A stretch of 64,000 nucleotides of DNA from Acanthosepion pharaonis (taxonomy: Eukaryota; Mollusca; Cephalopoda; Sepiida; Sepiidae), in the NCBI GenBank assembly GCA_903632075.3, contig CAHIKZ030005642.1:1-64000 (forward strand), written 5' to 3'. Position 1 is the first letter of the stretch. Each line of letters opens with the position of its first letter. Of this stretch, positions 1-12,203 are shown in pieces. Made by a program: the position numbers and the translations under genes. The notes under the pieces were generated by a model. The model worked only from the letters and a program-made list of their open reading frames with translations, searched no databases and was not told the DNA's origin.

Positions 1-832
1 CTTCCTCAAGAAAGTAACTGTAACCTACTTCAGGAATTCTTCTGACACGTCAATCATGAATCAAAAAGAGACATGCTCGCCCAAGTGGCATCTAAGAAAA
101 AAAAGAAGGAATAATCTGTAAAAAAAGGAGGAAAGAAATTATTTCAATACCTGCAGCCACAGTGTTCTCTGTCCTTTATCTGGTACTATGAATCCATCTC
201 TGTTTAGATATTGACTTTCTTATGTTCTTCATCTCTGGCCTTAAGTGGATGGCTGGTTCATGCCTTGATAGCCAGGTGATTAAGTCAGGTACATAAAGAT
301 TTTAAAAATTTATGATTTTCTTTTTATCTATACAAAGCATTTGTTGGGGCATTGTTCCATCTTACGTGTATATATTGGATATATTGATTAAAGTATGTTT
401 TCATCTATATATCTTTTAAACTTCATGTACCCTGTATATACATATATAGAGCTTTTATGTACCCTGTAAAGAATCCTGTTTTATTTTTTTGCACATCTGA
501 ACATGAAATTGTTCATAAAAACTTTTTTTATGTTCAGATGTGTTTAGCCTTAAACACATTTATTCTTTTCACTTTACCCATGCACATAAACCAACTGTCA
601 TCTCCAATGCGTAATCATTTTGAGGCTTTATACATATATTCATTTTTGGGGGTAAAACACGTCTTTTATGCACAAAATAAAAAAAAAAAAATGCGTGCAC
701 AGACACAAGGATGCACCAGAAAAGTTAAGTGCATTGACAAGATTAGATTGAAAAATATTTGTTGTATAAAATAAATGTTTTTTCAGTATTATTTATGAAC
801 TTATTCCTAAACATATGCACACATACATAAAC

Positions 833-888
<56 letters not shown>

Positions 889-1214
889 ATATATATATAT
901 ATGCTTGTATAAAAAGAGACATTTTATATTTTTCTCAGATAGAAAATAATTTTTTTTCTGTCAAAAAAGAAATGATTTTCTGTAGATTTGCAACAATAAA
1001 CGGACACTTATTTGGCTGTGTAATTTGTGGTTGATTGATTGAGTCAAATCAAGGATTGAACGTGCAATGAATGAGACAAAAATTCTCTTCATTCTTCAGG
1101 GACTCATTCAAGTTTTCTTGTTTTTTCAGTTTTTTTTTTTTTTTTTTTTTTTACTCTTTTTATTTTCCTCTTTATTATTGTTTTTTGTTCTTTTGAGTAT
1201 CAAATCCAATGATT
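1..1214. other. AT-rich non-coding DNA
   Basis: No gene seen. It holds a (TA)n microsatellite near 836-900 and a poly-T run near 1,130-1,152. The open frames here are short and low in complexity. Confidence 0.6.
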
Positions 1215-2450
1215 GGGGATGCCTAATGAGAAAAGAGGGAGAAGAGAAAAAGAAAGAAAGGAGAAAGAAAAGAAAAAATAGGAAACGAAAGAAAGTGGGG
1301 GATGGAAGAAAAGAAGAGAAAATAGGATAAAAAGACAAAAAGTAAGAAAATTTGAAAAGAGAAAGAAGTGAACAAGAGAAAGACAAAAAGAAAGGGGTGG
1401 AAAGAAAGAGGAAAGGAAAGAAAAATTGGAATGGTAAAAAAGTGGAAGGAAAGAGAAAGAAAAAGGATAAAAAGTAAAGAGGGAAGAAAAAGAAAGAGAA
1501 GGAAAGTAAGGAAAGAAGTAAAAAGATGAATGGAGGAAGAAAATGATTATGAAAAAGAATAAAAGAATCATATAAAAGAAGTTGAAAAAAGAACAATCAT
1601 AATAAAAGAAAACAAGGGAAAATGGCTAAAGGAATGAAAATAGTAAAACAAGGAATGAGGAGAAGAAAATGGATGAAAAGAATGAAAATGAAAGAATAAT
1701 AAAAAAAAAGAAAAAGAGAAATAGAAAAATAATGATAAAAATGAACAAATAGGGAGAAAAAATAAGAAAAGAAACCTAAATAAAAAGAGGGAGAATTAAA
1801 GAAAGAAAGGAGAGAGAAAAAAAAATAGGAAAGGAAAAAAGGGGGGGATGGAAGAAAAGAAAAGAAGGATAGAAAGACAAAAAAAAAATAAGAAAAGAAA
1901 CCAAAATGAAAAGAGGGAGAATAAATAAAGACAGAAAGGAAAGAAAAAAATAGAAAAGAAAAGAAAAGGGAAAGATGCTAGAAAAGAAAATAAAGATAGA
2001 AAGACCAAAAAAAATGAAGAAAAAAAAACAAAATGAAATCAATGAATAAAAAAGAAATTTAGAAAGAAAGAGAAATTGTTTTGGAAACAAAAACAAAAAA
2101 AAAAGCTTACGAGTTAAAAAAGTCAAGAGGAAACAAATGAATATGGTAAAAAAGAATAAATTGGCAAAATGAATTCCATTAAGTTTGAAGAAAAAGACAA
2201 GAATGAAGAATGTTAATGTAAAATAAAAATTGAGAAATTTGATTATAAAGAAGGAAAAATAAAAACTCAAAGGAGGAAGGGAAAGAAGAAAGAAATGAAA
2301 AAAGAATGAAAACAAAACAAGAAAGAAAAGAATGAAAGAAGACAGAAATGAAAGAAAAAAGAATGAAGATAAAACAAGAAAGAAAGAAAGAAATGAAAGA
2401 AATAAGAGTAGAAATAAAGCCATTAAGAAAGAAAACTGTGTAAATTGTTT
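1215..2450. repeat. 1.2-kb polypurine tract (GAAA/GGAAA-rich)
   Basis: The + strand is almost entirely A and G for about 1.2 kb, made of irregular GAAA, GGAAA and AAAG units, so the - strand is pyrimidine-rich. Long reading frames on the - strand (rich in Phe, Leu and Ser) come only from this base bias. Such tracts can adopt triplex (H-DNA) structure. Confidence 0.9.
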
Positions 2451-2900
2451 GCTTGGTAAGTGAAATTGCTGCCTATTTCCACTTGGATTGGAGATCAAGG
2501 TTCAAAATTCATGATTATAAACAATAACTTTCATGTAGACAAATCTACTTGGTGGACTGGTGCAACACAATCTTCTAAATGTGAAGCTGCAATCAACAGT
2601 ATAGACAATAAACTCAATTGGAATAGTTTGCATTCACTTCATACTGATGCCCTTGGGAAAGTCAAGAATCTCCTCTTTCTACTCCAGAAGTGTGGGGATC
2701 ACCTGCTGGGTGGTGCTGTTCCGGACTATATAAAATAGAACATGAACACTTTTTTTCTATTTTCGTTCTAAAATGCAGTAGGTATAGGATGCATCTTGTT
2801 GGTTCCAGTACTACTAAAACACTTTCCTCTCCCCAATTTATAGGCAGAAGCACACAAATGCATGCTGGGATTTCTTCCAAGATAATAAAATAGGTCAGTT
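2451..2900 (+). repeat. possible tRNA-derived SINE-like sequence
   Basis: A box-B-like GGTTCAAAATTC occurs near 2,499. The stretch around 2,635-2,660 (ACTGATGCCCTTGGGAAA) recurs, slightly changed, near 26,284-26,301. A dispersed element is plausible, but its ends are not clear. The short open frame across it matches no protein I recognise. Confidence 0.35.
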
Positions 2901-3819
2901 CTCGGTGTCATCTGACTCAGTCCCAGTCCGTCTTGCCTTGAAGTCAGAATGCTGCATTTGTTTGAATTTGTCTTTGTGTGCCAACCCGAATTCTTAGTTT
3001 GTGAATTTTTTGCCATATTACTGTTGCTTTGCTTAATTACTGTTAATTTGCTTTGCATATATAGTTTGCTTGCGTTCTATTATTTTTTTGTCCTGTTCTT
3101 TTTGTTTTCTTGTAATTGTTTATTATAAGATTTGTCACATCGGTTGGAAAGTTCTGCTGTTTATTTATTTATATTTAACAACACATCTTGTCGCTTCATC
3201 ACCAGGCAACTGATTACTGAACTTCAAACCCAGTCTTTTAATTTAGAGGTCAAATGTAAAATAGGGAAAATATTTTTCAAATTGCAAACCTAGCCATGTG
3301 GCACACATCACACACATTTACTAACAGTAAATGTTTTTTTCACTTTTTCTGCTATCTGTGTACACAGGAATATATTTTCTCTCTTCTTGAATTATGTCAT
3401 TCTTTATATAAAGATATAAAATTCTGCCATGTGTTGAATTTATTTTGAAAATGCTGAATACATTTACTTTGAAAGTTTTTTTTCCACCTCTGCTGTAACA
3501 ATTTAAAATTCCTCCTGCTACAAACTGGTGGCCAATGGTAATCTCATCCATTCCACTTTGTACCTGTCTGCTACAAATGATGATCATGTTGTGATTCAAA
3601 CACATAACCTTCTGTTCTGGAGTTCTTTTGCCTTTGAAAGACAATCCATCTTTGGTATTCAATAATTGGTCAGGTCAGGGAACATTCCTTGCTGCTGATA
3701 CCAAACCTAATACAACTTGTTGCACAAAGAGATGGATACCACCAAGTCTCATTGACCTGAGAAAAGGTCATGCTAAAGAATTACAACACATGGTAAACCT
3801 GACAAGCATCTGTCCATAT

Positions 3820-4620
3820 GAGTCATCTTCTTTGGTACCTAGACTTCAAAAATCTAAGTGCAGTACTAGATTGGCAGTTAGGTCTCATAATTTCACTGTT
3901 GAAATTGCTATTTGTATCATTAAGTTTTGTAAAATGGGTAGATCATTTTATATTAGCAGGAAGAAAACAACAACAAAACTTTAAACTTATTGTAGCAGTT
4001 AATGCCTCTAATCGGTTTCTTCTGTCTCTCTCCTCCGCGACACTTGTAGCCAATTCAAAGTTTAATCGAAAATCTGTCATAATGTTCTAACAGGCAATGT
4101 AGTAATGACAAAACAGGGTCAGAAATTCCACCTTCACTTCACAACGGCAGAAATGCATGTTTGTCCACCAAGCTCAAAAAAATCATTCTCCCAGTAAGCA
4201 AAAAAAACAGTCTTTATTCACTGAGTGATTTTTCTGATTGGCCACACTATTCAGGGAGGAAAGAACATTAGCATAATTTCTCTGATATTTAAAGTAGTAG
4301 GTTTTTGTTAACTATTTTTTAATTCTTCTTCAGCAGACCACACACAAAACATGGACTCTTTTTCAAGTTAGGTTTTTTCTCTTTCACTACAAGTTTTAAG
4401 CTAATAGTTTCTTGCACTTCTCACTTGTGGAATTCTCTTCAAGCTTTCCACTTTCCTGTCAACTACAATCTTCCAAAATTTAAATGCAACATTAATCGTC
4501 ATCTTTTGTCTCCCCGAATCTTGTTCTTTTATTGTCCTCTCTCAGTTTCTTTCACCCTCAGTAACCCCTTGCATCTTAGTGGCTCTTAACGACTTGCTTG
4601 AGGTGAAACGATTAAAAAGT
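3820..4620 (+). pseudogene. jockey/CR1-like LINE, ORF2 C-terminal remnant, interrupted
   Basis: 3,820-3,928 encodes a 'TRLAVRSHNFTVEIA' stretch, and 4,391-4,620 continues with a region reading roughly 'TSHLWNSLQAFHFPVN'. This C-terminus recurs in this window at 4,965, 8,950, 9,815 and 36,930. It lies downstream of the reverse transcriptase domain in jockey-like non-LTR retrotransposons. The copy is split by a 462-bp insertion and has stops, so it is dead. Confidence 0.7.
3929..4390. mobile_element. 462-bp unclassified insertion with 7-bp target duplication
   Basis: The insert interrupts the LINE remnant and is bounded by AAGTTTT on both sides (3,922-3,928 and 4,391-4,397). Removing it restores continuity of the LINE C-terminus. 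It starts GTAAAATGGG and ends TTTCACTAC, so any terminal inverted repeat is at most a few bases. No transposase is visible. Confidence 0.6.
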
Positions 4621-4778
4621 TAGAAAATAAAATAATATTTGCCAATATTGTGGCTGAGATATTATGCACTGGTGCCAGAGTTTAGTGTTCAAGATCAGGT
4701 TAAAGCCATGATTTCAAATTCTGATTTTCAAGTCAGACAGGTCTTCTTCACTTGTAGAGCTGTTACAACAAAATCTTC

Positions 4779-4816
<38 letters not shown>

Positions 4817-4964
4817 TTGGCCTTATACTTTACTAAACTTAGGTGGTAACAAGAAAGAAGTGATGGAAGGTAGAAAAAAAATAGAAAAAAAAGTTGGTAA
4901 AAAAAATGAATAAAGAACAGCGAATAAAACAGAAAGATGATCAATGTTTTTAATCAATTCACTA

Positions 4965-5310
4965 TAAGCAAGGTAATAAAGCCACTAGGACGCAAGGGGG
5001 TTACTGAGTGTTACAGAATATGAGAAAAGAAAACACTATTAAGGAGAGAGAACAATAAAAGAACAGGAATTAAGAAAGACAGAAAATAATGATTGACATT
5101 GCATTTTAATTTTTGAAGGTGAAAGTTGATTGGGAAGATAGAAACCAGAAGAGAGTTCTACAAAGGAGATGTGTAAGAGGAGAAACTGTTAGCATAGAAC
5201 TTACGGTTACATCTCTCTCTATTTCAACTGTAAAATGATAAGAACTTGCCATTAATCTAGTACTATGTTTTAAATTCATAAAATTTAGGTAACATGGGTA
5301 GAATCCAATA
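4965..5310 (-). pseudogene. jockey/CR1-like LINE 3' end, reverse strand
   Basis: The reverse complement reads the same C-terminal region as 3,820-4,620 and 9,815-10,145. It includes the TTCTTTTATTGTTCTC stretch and the final 'ctcagtaaccccctt' segment. A 5'-truncated, frameshifted copy. Confidence 0.65.
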
Positions 5311-5539
5311 CAGTTTGGCACCAACATTGTCACATGAGTTGCCAGAATGGAGTTGGACATAATATCAGACTGTCTTAGGGGCTCAGGCTCTGAAGTTTAC
5401 TAAGCATTTAAAGCATTTCCCATGATTGGGTATGGCCACAAGGCAGCAGAGGTTTTCCTTCTCTTGGATGGACTAACCTACCAGGCTAACAGGTTTTATC
5501 TACCCAAAGTACATATATATAAATAAATTAGGAGATGAG

Positions 5540-5745
5540 CCAATCACACTTACCTTGGTTTCAACCTTTCGGTATCTTCAATGGTATAGGCCAAATGATT
5601 CCTAATGCTTTATTATTTATATATAAATGTACAACATGAAGTGTAATAGAAGGGGAGGAGAAGAGCAAATGTATTGAAATTTAATTGGAGGGGGAGTAAA
5701 TAATCATACATGCTTTCATTCTGGTTTGTACAAACTCAAAAATTA
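5540..5745 (-). mobile_element. inverted arm 1, Penelope-type repeat with hammerhead-like end
   Basis: About 200 bp here is the reverse complement of 6,465-6,665, with scattered mismatches. In the sense orientation it ends in TTGAAGA, an ACC/GGT hairpin and GAAAC (about 5,551-5,584). This is a one-base variant of the motif at 6,627-6,657. The arms flank 720 bp of unrecognised AT-rich DNA. Confidence 0.6.
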
Positions 5746-6464
5746 CTTTTTAGTGTGTATGCATTGTGTCATTATTTCTGATCTTTCATCCAGTAGATTT
5801 CTTTGATTTGGAAATGTTATTATTTTTAACTTTTCCTCCTGGCACAATTTGCAGATATCACTTTGATTGCTGTAAGGTTCACATCGTATTAATATTTTTC
5901 AGTTTACAATTGGATCTTTGTTATTTTTTCTTTTAATTCCCACACATGGCTGGCTAGTCTGGTAGAATTCCTAAGGCTTTCTAGCTTGAATAACAACTTG
6001 TGATTATACCATCTTTTCTTGAAGCTGCCTTCAGTACACCCTATGTATATTTTGCTCTGTCCGTTTGTATCTTTTACTTCATCTTTTTAAATTACTCCTC
6101 CTATTTTGCAAACTCTATCTAGTGGACTTTTACTTTTACCTCTTCAGTTACATGTTTCACTGTTAACGATAGCCTGTTGCACATTATCTTTGAAATTTCT
6201 GGTGTTTTGTCTTTTTTATTATAGTTTCCAAATTACTAGTACAGCTGTAGCTTAAATTAACTGTACTTTTATTTAAGATCTTGTGTAATTCAGAATTTGT
6301 GTGTGTTGGGGGGGGGAATGTATATTAAGCAATTTGAAAAATATTTTCCCTGTTTTACATTTGACCTCTAAATTAAAAGGGCGGGAAATGAAATAATATT
6401 TTTATTTTTCTTAGAATTATTCTTTTTATTTTATTTGAGGTTTAAGTTCCAGAAAAAAGTACTT

Positions 6465-6665
6465 TTTGAGTCCATACAAACCAGGATGAAAGTATGTACA
6501 GTTTATTTACACCCCTCTCCAATACAATTTCAATACTCTTGCTTTTCTCCTCCCCTTCTATTACACTTCATGTTTTACATTTATATATAAATAATAAAGC
6601 ATTAGGAATCATTTGGCTCATACCGCCTGAAGATACCAAAAGGTTGAAACCAAGGTAGCATGATA
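6465..6665 (+). mobile_element. inverted arm 2, Penelope-type repeat with hammerhead-like end
   Basis: Partner of 5,540-5,745. Near its end, 6,627-6,633 is CTGAAGA. It is followed by T, ACC-AAAA-GGT, T, then GAAAC at 6,646-6,650. A short ACC-AA-GGT stem follows, ending in an A at 6,657. This order (CUGANGA, stem II, GAAA, stem III, UH) is the hammerhead ribozyme layout. Stem I is only about 2 bp, so activity is doubtful. Confidence 0.55.
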
Positions 6666-6841
6666 AGCTGATTCAATTTTTTTAAATTTAAAAGCTCTGC
6701 ATGTTAAATTTTTATTTTATTTTATTTTTTTTATACATGTATTGAACACTTTTTAATACAACTGTTTCCTGGTAAAATTCGACTCTGACCAATAACTGTT
6801 TTATAATTATATATATATATATAGTGAGAGAGAGAGAGCAA

Positions 6842-7290
6842 AGTAATATTTATTTTTTAAAATACAAAAATTTGGCACAAGACCAAAAGGTTGGGGAAGG
6901 CAGTTTTATTCTGTCTTATAATTAAACTTAACTAGCCACAATTACTGACCCAAACATACCACAGTATTCCTTTACATCAAAAACGACACATTCTTACTAC
7001 AGTCACCATAATACCTCAAAGTCTCTATGAAGTCCTAACTAGTTCCCATATGTAAAATTTGTCTGATGAGGGAAATAAAAATAACAACATAGAGGAAAGT
7101 TCATCAGAATAATTACCATGAAAGTATTTATAGTAAAGGCAGAGGGAAGCTACATTATGGCAGTGGGAAAGTGACTGAAGTTGAGCTGCCAGATCAGGAT
7201 CAATAACATTGCAGATTCTTCTTTAGCTTTTATCAAGAATCTCTAAATATATAGCAGGAGCACCAGACCAGATGTAGCAGCAATATTCAA
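6842..7290 (-). pseudogene. jockey-like LINE fragment with shared internal insertion
   Basis: The reverse complement of 7,085-7,290 reads the 'HRRDVASLCLFYKYFHGNC' region that precedes the C-terminus in this LINE family. 6,842-7,085 matches, in inverted orientation, the extra segment at about 9,553-9,815. The two copies therefore share the same interruption. The copy ends at a short TA/GA microsatellite near 6,812-6,838. Confidence 0.6.
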
Positions 7291-7359
7291 AGTAAGGAAG
7301 AATGGTAGACTTATAAGTATGTAAGATAGATTCTGCTGAGAAAAATTATCTATATTATA

Positions 7360-8160
7360 AGAAAAAGGGAGAAATAAGGCAAAAAAGAATAAACAGTAGA
7401 AAGAAAGAGAAAAAGAATGAAAGAGAAAGCAATAAAAATGCCACAAAAAGAAAATGAGAGAAGCTTTATAGGCAGGTTGAATGGAAAGAATAGATGAAAA
7501 AAAGAAAAGGAAAAGAAAGAAAGAAAGAAGAACTGAATGGAACAGTAGCTGAATATCTGCGTTGTTTGTTGGCTTATCTTTGTGATCATGCCAAGATTGA
7601 CCAGGTAAGAAGAAGACTGGCTTAGTAGTGACATCTGCGCGTGTGTGTGTGTGTGTGTGTGTTGTTCACAGATTGATTTCCTTCCTTAGGGAATACGACA
7701 ATTCACACACCTTGCTAATTAGTGCCTCCCTGTCCATTTATCTGTCACGGAGTAGGTAAAAAAAAATAAATAAAAGAAAGCAAGATTACCTGTAACAAAG
7801 AATAACTAGAAGGTGAAAAGGAAAAAAAAATATTGAAAGCAAAAAAATAAAATATTAGGGACACAATGAAGTCAAGGGAAGGATGACCTTGCAAAAAATG
7901 TGGCCAGAAGTGGGAGGTATTCAAGTAGGAGGAATAGGAGGCAGTAGAAGTTTAGAAAAAACAAAAAAAGGTAAAGAAGGGGAGGAAATGAAAACAGAAA
8001 TATAATGAGCAGGATAGGAAGGCAGAAATGGGAGTAGGAGGAAGGTAAAGAACAAAATGAAATAGCAGTAGTGTGAGGAGGAAAGACGAGGAGAGTAAGA
8101 GAAAGAAGGCAGATAAGGAGAGTGGGGACTATATTCAGAAAGATTTAAGAGAAAGATTTA
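7360..8160. repeat. second purine-rich region (GAAA/GGAA)
   Basis: Two A/G-rich stretches (about 7,360-7,545 and 7,745-8,160) surround a (TG)n microsatellite at 7,640-7,662. The composition resembles 1,215-2,450 but is less pure. No gene seen. Confidence 0.7.
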
Positions 8161-8164
8161 ATTT

Positions 8165-8949
8165 AGTTTTTATCATATATATATATATGCTATAAAATCA
8201 TGTATAAGTTGAATTTTAGAATCATATTTTTTTTAAGGAAAAACATAAAAGGGTAATTAGTTTTGTAAGGCTGAAATAATTGAGGAACAATTTGAGTTTT
8301 ACAGAAAATAAAAATGTTATAATAATTTTCCCTACTAATTCATTTGAATAAAACCTCAGATAATTTTTTTCTTTTATGTAAAATTTCTTGGGGTCTGTGG
8401 ATATGAAGTCATGACATATTCTTACCCTAACATAGCAGACCTTATAACTTCCACTCCCCTTAAAACTGAAATACTGTGCACAGTCCCAAAAATGCTAAAT
8501 TTCTTGCTTCTTACACTCTATGGATCAAAATCACCATTTGTAAGTTAAGGATGTTGGGAGTTTTTTTTTTGTTTTTTCTTGAGTATCATCAATCAAGACT
8601 TTTTATCTATAATAAAATATGCTACTTTCTTCATTGGTTTTTCTGTTTCTCTGGGAAAAAAAACTTGGATACAATCTATCAATATACATGTTAAAAAATA
8701 AAATATCAAGGGTGTATCATTCTATACGCAAGATTAAATCATATTCCTATATATAAATCCATATTTTTAGCAATATTCTCTAATGAAATACATGGCATAA
8801 ACAGTTTAACATGGGGTGTTCAGTGCTTCAAGCTAAACAATAATTGTTTAATCGAACATGGAGGGGGTGTTACAAATAGTGTTTTGTCTGCTGCTTGTTT
8901 ACTCATGTCATCAAAAATGAAGGCAAAATAAAAGTTTATGGGAATTTTT
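8165..8949. other. AT-rich non-coding DNA
   Basis: A short (TA)n run lies at 8,174-8,188. The small open frames have no recognisable domain. Nothing else seen. Confidence 0.5.
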
Positions 8950-9362
8950 TTTATCATTTCACCCCAGACAAGAATATAAAGCCACAAAGATGCAAAAGAC
9001 TTACTGAGTGTAAAAGAATATGAGAAAAACATTAAGGAGAGGAGACAATAAAAGAACAGGATTCAATGAGACAGAAGATAATGATTAACATTGCATTTAA
9101 ATTTTTGAAGATCAAATTTGACTGGAAAGCAAAAAGTTTCACAAGTGTGAAGTACAAAAGAAGAATCTATTACAATAAAACCTATGGTTATATCTAGCAG
9201 CCATTTCAACAGTAAAATGATGAGACCTAGCTACCAATCTAGTACTGAACTTAAAATCATAAAGCTGAGGTAACAAAGTGGAATATTCATTAGAACAATT
9301 ACCATGAAAATATTTTTAAAAAAGACATGAAGAAGCTACATTATGGCAATGGGAAAATAACT
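8950..9362 (-). pseudogene. jockey-like LINE C-terminal remnant, reverse strand
   Basis: The reverse complement carries the same C-terminal and tail region as 4,965-5,310, extending upstream into the 'YFHGNC' region near 9,285-9,360. It meets the + strand copy at about 9,365-9,390, giving a head-to-head inverted pair. Confidence 0.65.
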
Positions 9363-9389
9363 GAATCCAAGATGTCAGTTTACCATATA

Positions 9390-10150
9390 GTCATATTTAG
9401 AATATTGCTGCTACATATGGTCTGGTGCTCTTGCTATATATTTAGAGATCCTTTATAAAAACTTGACTCACTTTCCCATCACCGTAATGTAGCCTCCCTT
9501 TGCCTTTTTCTATAAATACTTTCATGGTAATTGTTCTGATTAATTTTCATCTTTATTTTTAGCCCTCCACCCCAACAAATTGTACATATGGGAAATAGTT
9601 AGGGCTATATAGAGATACTGAGGTGTTATGGTGGCTGTAGTGAGACTGGTAAGTAAGAATGTGTTGTTTTGGTGTAAGGAATACTGTGATATGTTTGGTC
9701 AGTAATTGTTGCTAGCTAAGTTTAACATAAGACAGATTGAAAACCAGCCTTCCTTTATCACCACTTTTGACCTTGTGCCACATTTTTTATTATTCAAAAT
9801 AAATATTACTTTTCTCTATGGTAACCAGACTTTATGAATTTAAGTGCAATACTAGATTGGCAGTTAGGTCTCATCATTTTACAGTTGAAATAGCTAGATG
9901 TATCTGTAATTTCTATGCTGACAGTTTTTTCTATTGCATTTCTTGCTTGTAGAATTCTCTTCCGGCTTATTGCTTCCCAGCCAAATTCAATCTTCAAAAA
10001 TTTAAATGCAATATCAACCGTTATCTTCTGTCTTCTTAAATTCTGTTCTTTTATTGTTCTCACTTCTTAATAGTGTTTTTTGTATATTCTTTCACAGTCA
10101 CTAACCCTCTGTATGTTAGTAGCTCTGTTGCCTTACTTGGGGTGAAATGG
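9390..10150 (+). pseudogene. jockey-like LINE C-terminal remnant, forward strand
   Basis: 9,390-9,550 encodes, with frameshifts, a stretch like 'YIVIFRILLLHMVWCSCY', then the 'FHGNC' region. After an insertion of about 260 bp (9,553-9,815) the C-terminus continues to 10,150 with 'TRLAVRSHHFTVEIAR'. Together with the preceding - copy it forms a large imperfect inverted repeat. Confidence 0.65.
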
Positions 10151-10669
10151 AAAAAAAGAAAAAAAGTAATCATGGCATCAGAATAGATACTGGGTCAATA
10201 ACTGATGACAACAGGAAGATCATTGATGACAATTAGGGACAAAGTATGTCCATGGATAGAACCCTGGGCAGGACACCAACATTAATGTAAGGGAATCTAG
10301 ATTTTAGAAGTACAATGCAATTACAAAATTACAACTGTAAAAAAGCAAGCTATTGCCCAATAACGTGCTGAAGCACTTCACACTGATGTTAATAAGATGA
10401 AACAATTCAAACTTAGAAATTTGCATATTATCATGGCTTTATCACGTCAGATCTTTGATTGGGTCAATAGTTTTGCATGACATTTTTTAAGCATCAAATT
10501 GCTTAAAGTGGTGTATATCTTGAGTTATGCAGCACCTATAAAATTCAACAATTTATTTTCCAATTCTCAAGATTTACAGACACAACTGATAAAAGCACAC
10601 TGCAAAACAATCTTAACTTCAGTATTTGTCTATATTTCTGAGATGAGGTATTATGTGCACTATTTACAT

Positions 10670-10765
10670 TATTCTGAAGAAGGCCGTACAACGGCCGAAA
10701 CATTGTAATAAATATGGCAACAATGAGGACAATAGTCCGAATAATGTAAATTATCTTAATAAAAT
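10670..10765 (+). ncRNA. hammerhead-like motif and Penelope-type tail, copy 2
   Basis: CTGAAGA (10,674-10,680) is followed by A, a perfect 5-bp stem GGCCG-TACAA-CGGCC, and GAAAC (10,697-10,701). ATTGTA then allows a minimal AC/GU stem III ending in GUA. Stem I pairing is weak (about 4 of 6). The tail after it (GATGAGGACAATAGTCC-like) recurs at 58,175-58,235 and, inverted, at 28,925-28,970. Confidence 0.5.
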
Positions 10766-10769
10766 AAAG

Positions 10770-11960
10770 GCGTATAGTTATTTTATATAGTTTTCCTAAA
10801 ACTTTTGCCTGCAAATGTGTGTGTGTGTACACTAATACATATAGATGTTTATGTGTATCTGCTCATTAAATTAATGCTAATTGCCAATCACATGTTTAAT
10901 GGAAGTTTTTCCATTGTGGTATACTGGCTGTTGAGCAAATATTGTATGCACTCAAAGAGTGGGGGTAGCATATTTACAGGTAAATTTATGAAAAAAAAAA
11001 AAAAAAATCCTCTGCCACACCAATACTAGTAGGATAACTCATTCTCAGCCAGTGAAACTCCCTTCCTCCTCCTACAAAAGTGACAGTGATATTCTGCCTG
11101 CTAAAATTTTGCTAAAATGTCACCCATGAAATTCTTCACCCATCCAGCTGTATGTTTTCAACAATGTCTTTCTGTTTAACTTTTCTCATTGTTTGAACTG
11201 TTTCACATTGCCATTTTTATTTAATTAGTCTTTAAATTTTTGTGTTGTTTTTCCTTGAATTTCTGTGTTCCAGTGAGGATTATCCAAATCCCCACCACCA
11301 AAAAAAAAAAAATATTGGGGACTAACTCTCCTTCTGATCCATAATCCTCCTCCTTTGTAAACCTGAATTTTTTTTTTCTTGAATAGATAAATTGCCCTTT
11401 GAAGACCCTCACTCTTAATCATCTACTATACTAATACAATTGGGGGTAGGGAATGCACATGCATCATCAAACAACCCTTGTTATCCCCACCCTTCCCCCA
11501 TTGGGTCTCTTAGTCCTCAAGTACATGAGCGAGCTTATCTTGATGCCTTTAGGACTCGGACCAGTACAATGTTTCTGACCCAAGGAGGAGTTCAGTTGTC
11601 TTGACATCTGGGCAGTCGCAACATGTCCACTCAGAGCATCATGCATGTATTTTCTTTCCTGGGTTGATTGTCTCTTCATTAAGGGTGCTGGTGGTAGACA
11701 TTTTTGGGTTTTGGCATTGATAGTCAGGGATCTGAATGTTGGAGTAACTCCGAAAAGGGTCTATCCTATCAGCAGGTGTATAATATCAGGTCTATTGTAC
11801 TGCCATTTTGTGAATGGTTTCTAGATTGTGCAGTAGTCTCCAGTGGGTCCTCTCTAGCAAAGTTATTCAACTGTCTGATGATTGAGACTAGCATGAAACA
11901 GTCTGTTGCCTCTGAAAGTTGATATTGAGCACTTTATCCCATAAATATACCACACCTTAA

Positions 11961-12004
<44 letters not shown>

Positions 12005-12081
12005 TTCCAAGAGGATAAAATCCAGGTAGAACTGAATGTCCAGGACAGAGTAAGAATATAATAAAAAGGCTTAAACACTAG

Positions 12082-12120
<39 letters not shown>

Positions 12121-12177
12121 CAATGCAATCATCAAGTGCTGATTGAAAACTGACCTTGCATAATTTAAATATTGATC
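10770..12177. other. non-coding DNA with (TA)n tracts
   Basis: Holds (TA)n at about 11,964-12,001 and 12,085-12,113. The 11,470-11,930 part is less AT-rich but shows no recognisable domain on either strand. Several short frames were checked and not called. Confidence 0.45.
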
Positions 12178-12203
12178 AGTGTTGTCCTACCAGTGAGAAA
12201 AAA

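Noticed and set aside
1126..2498. Long Phe/Leu/Ser-rich frames on the - strand
   Set aside because: They result from the polypurine tract on the + strand, which has almost no stop codons in pyrimidine-rich translation.
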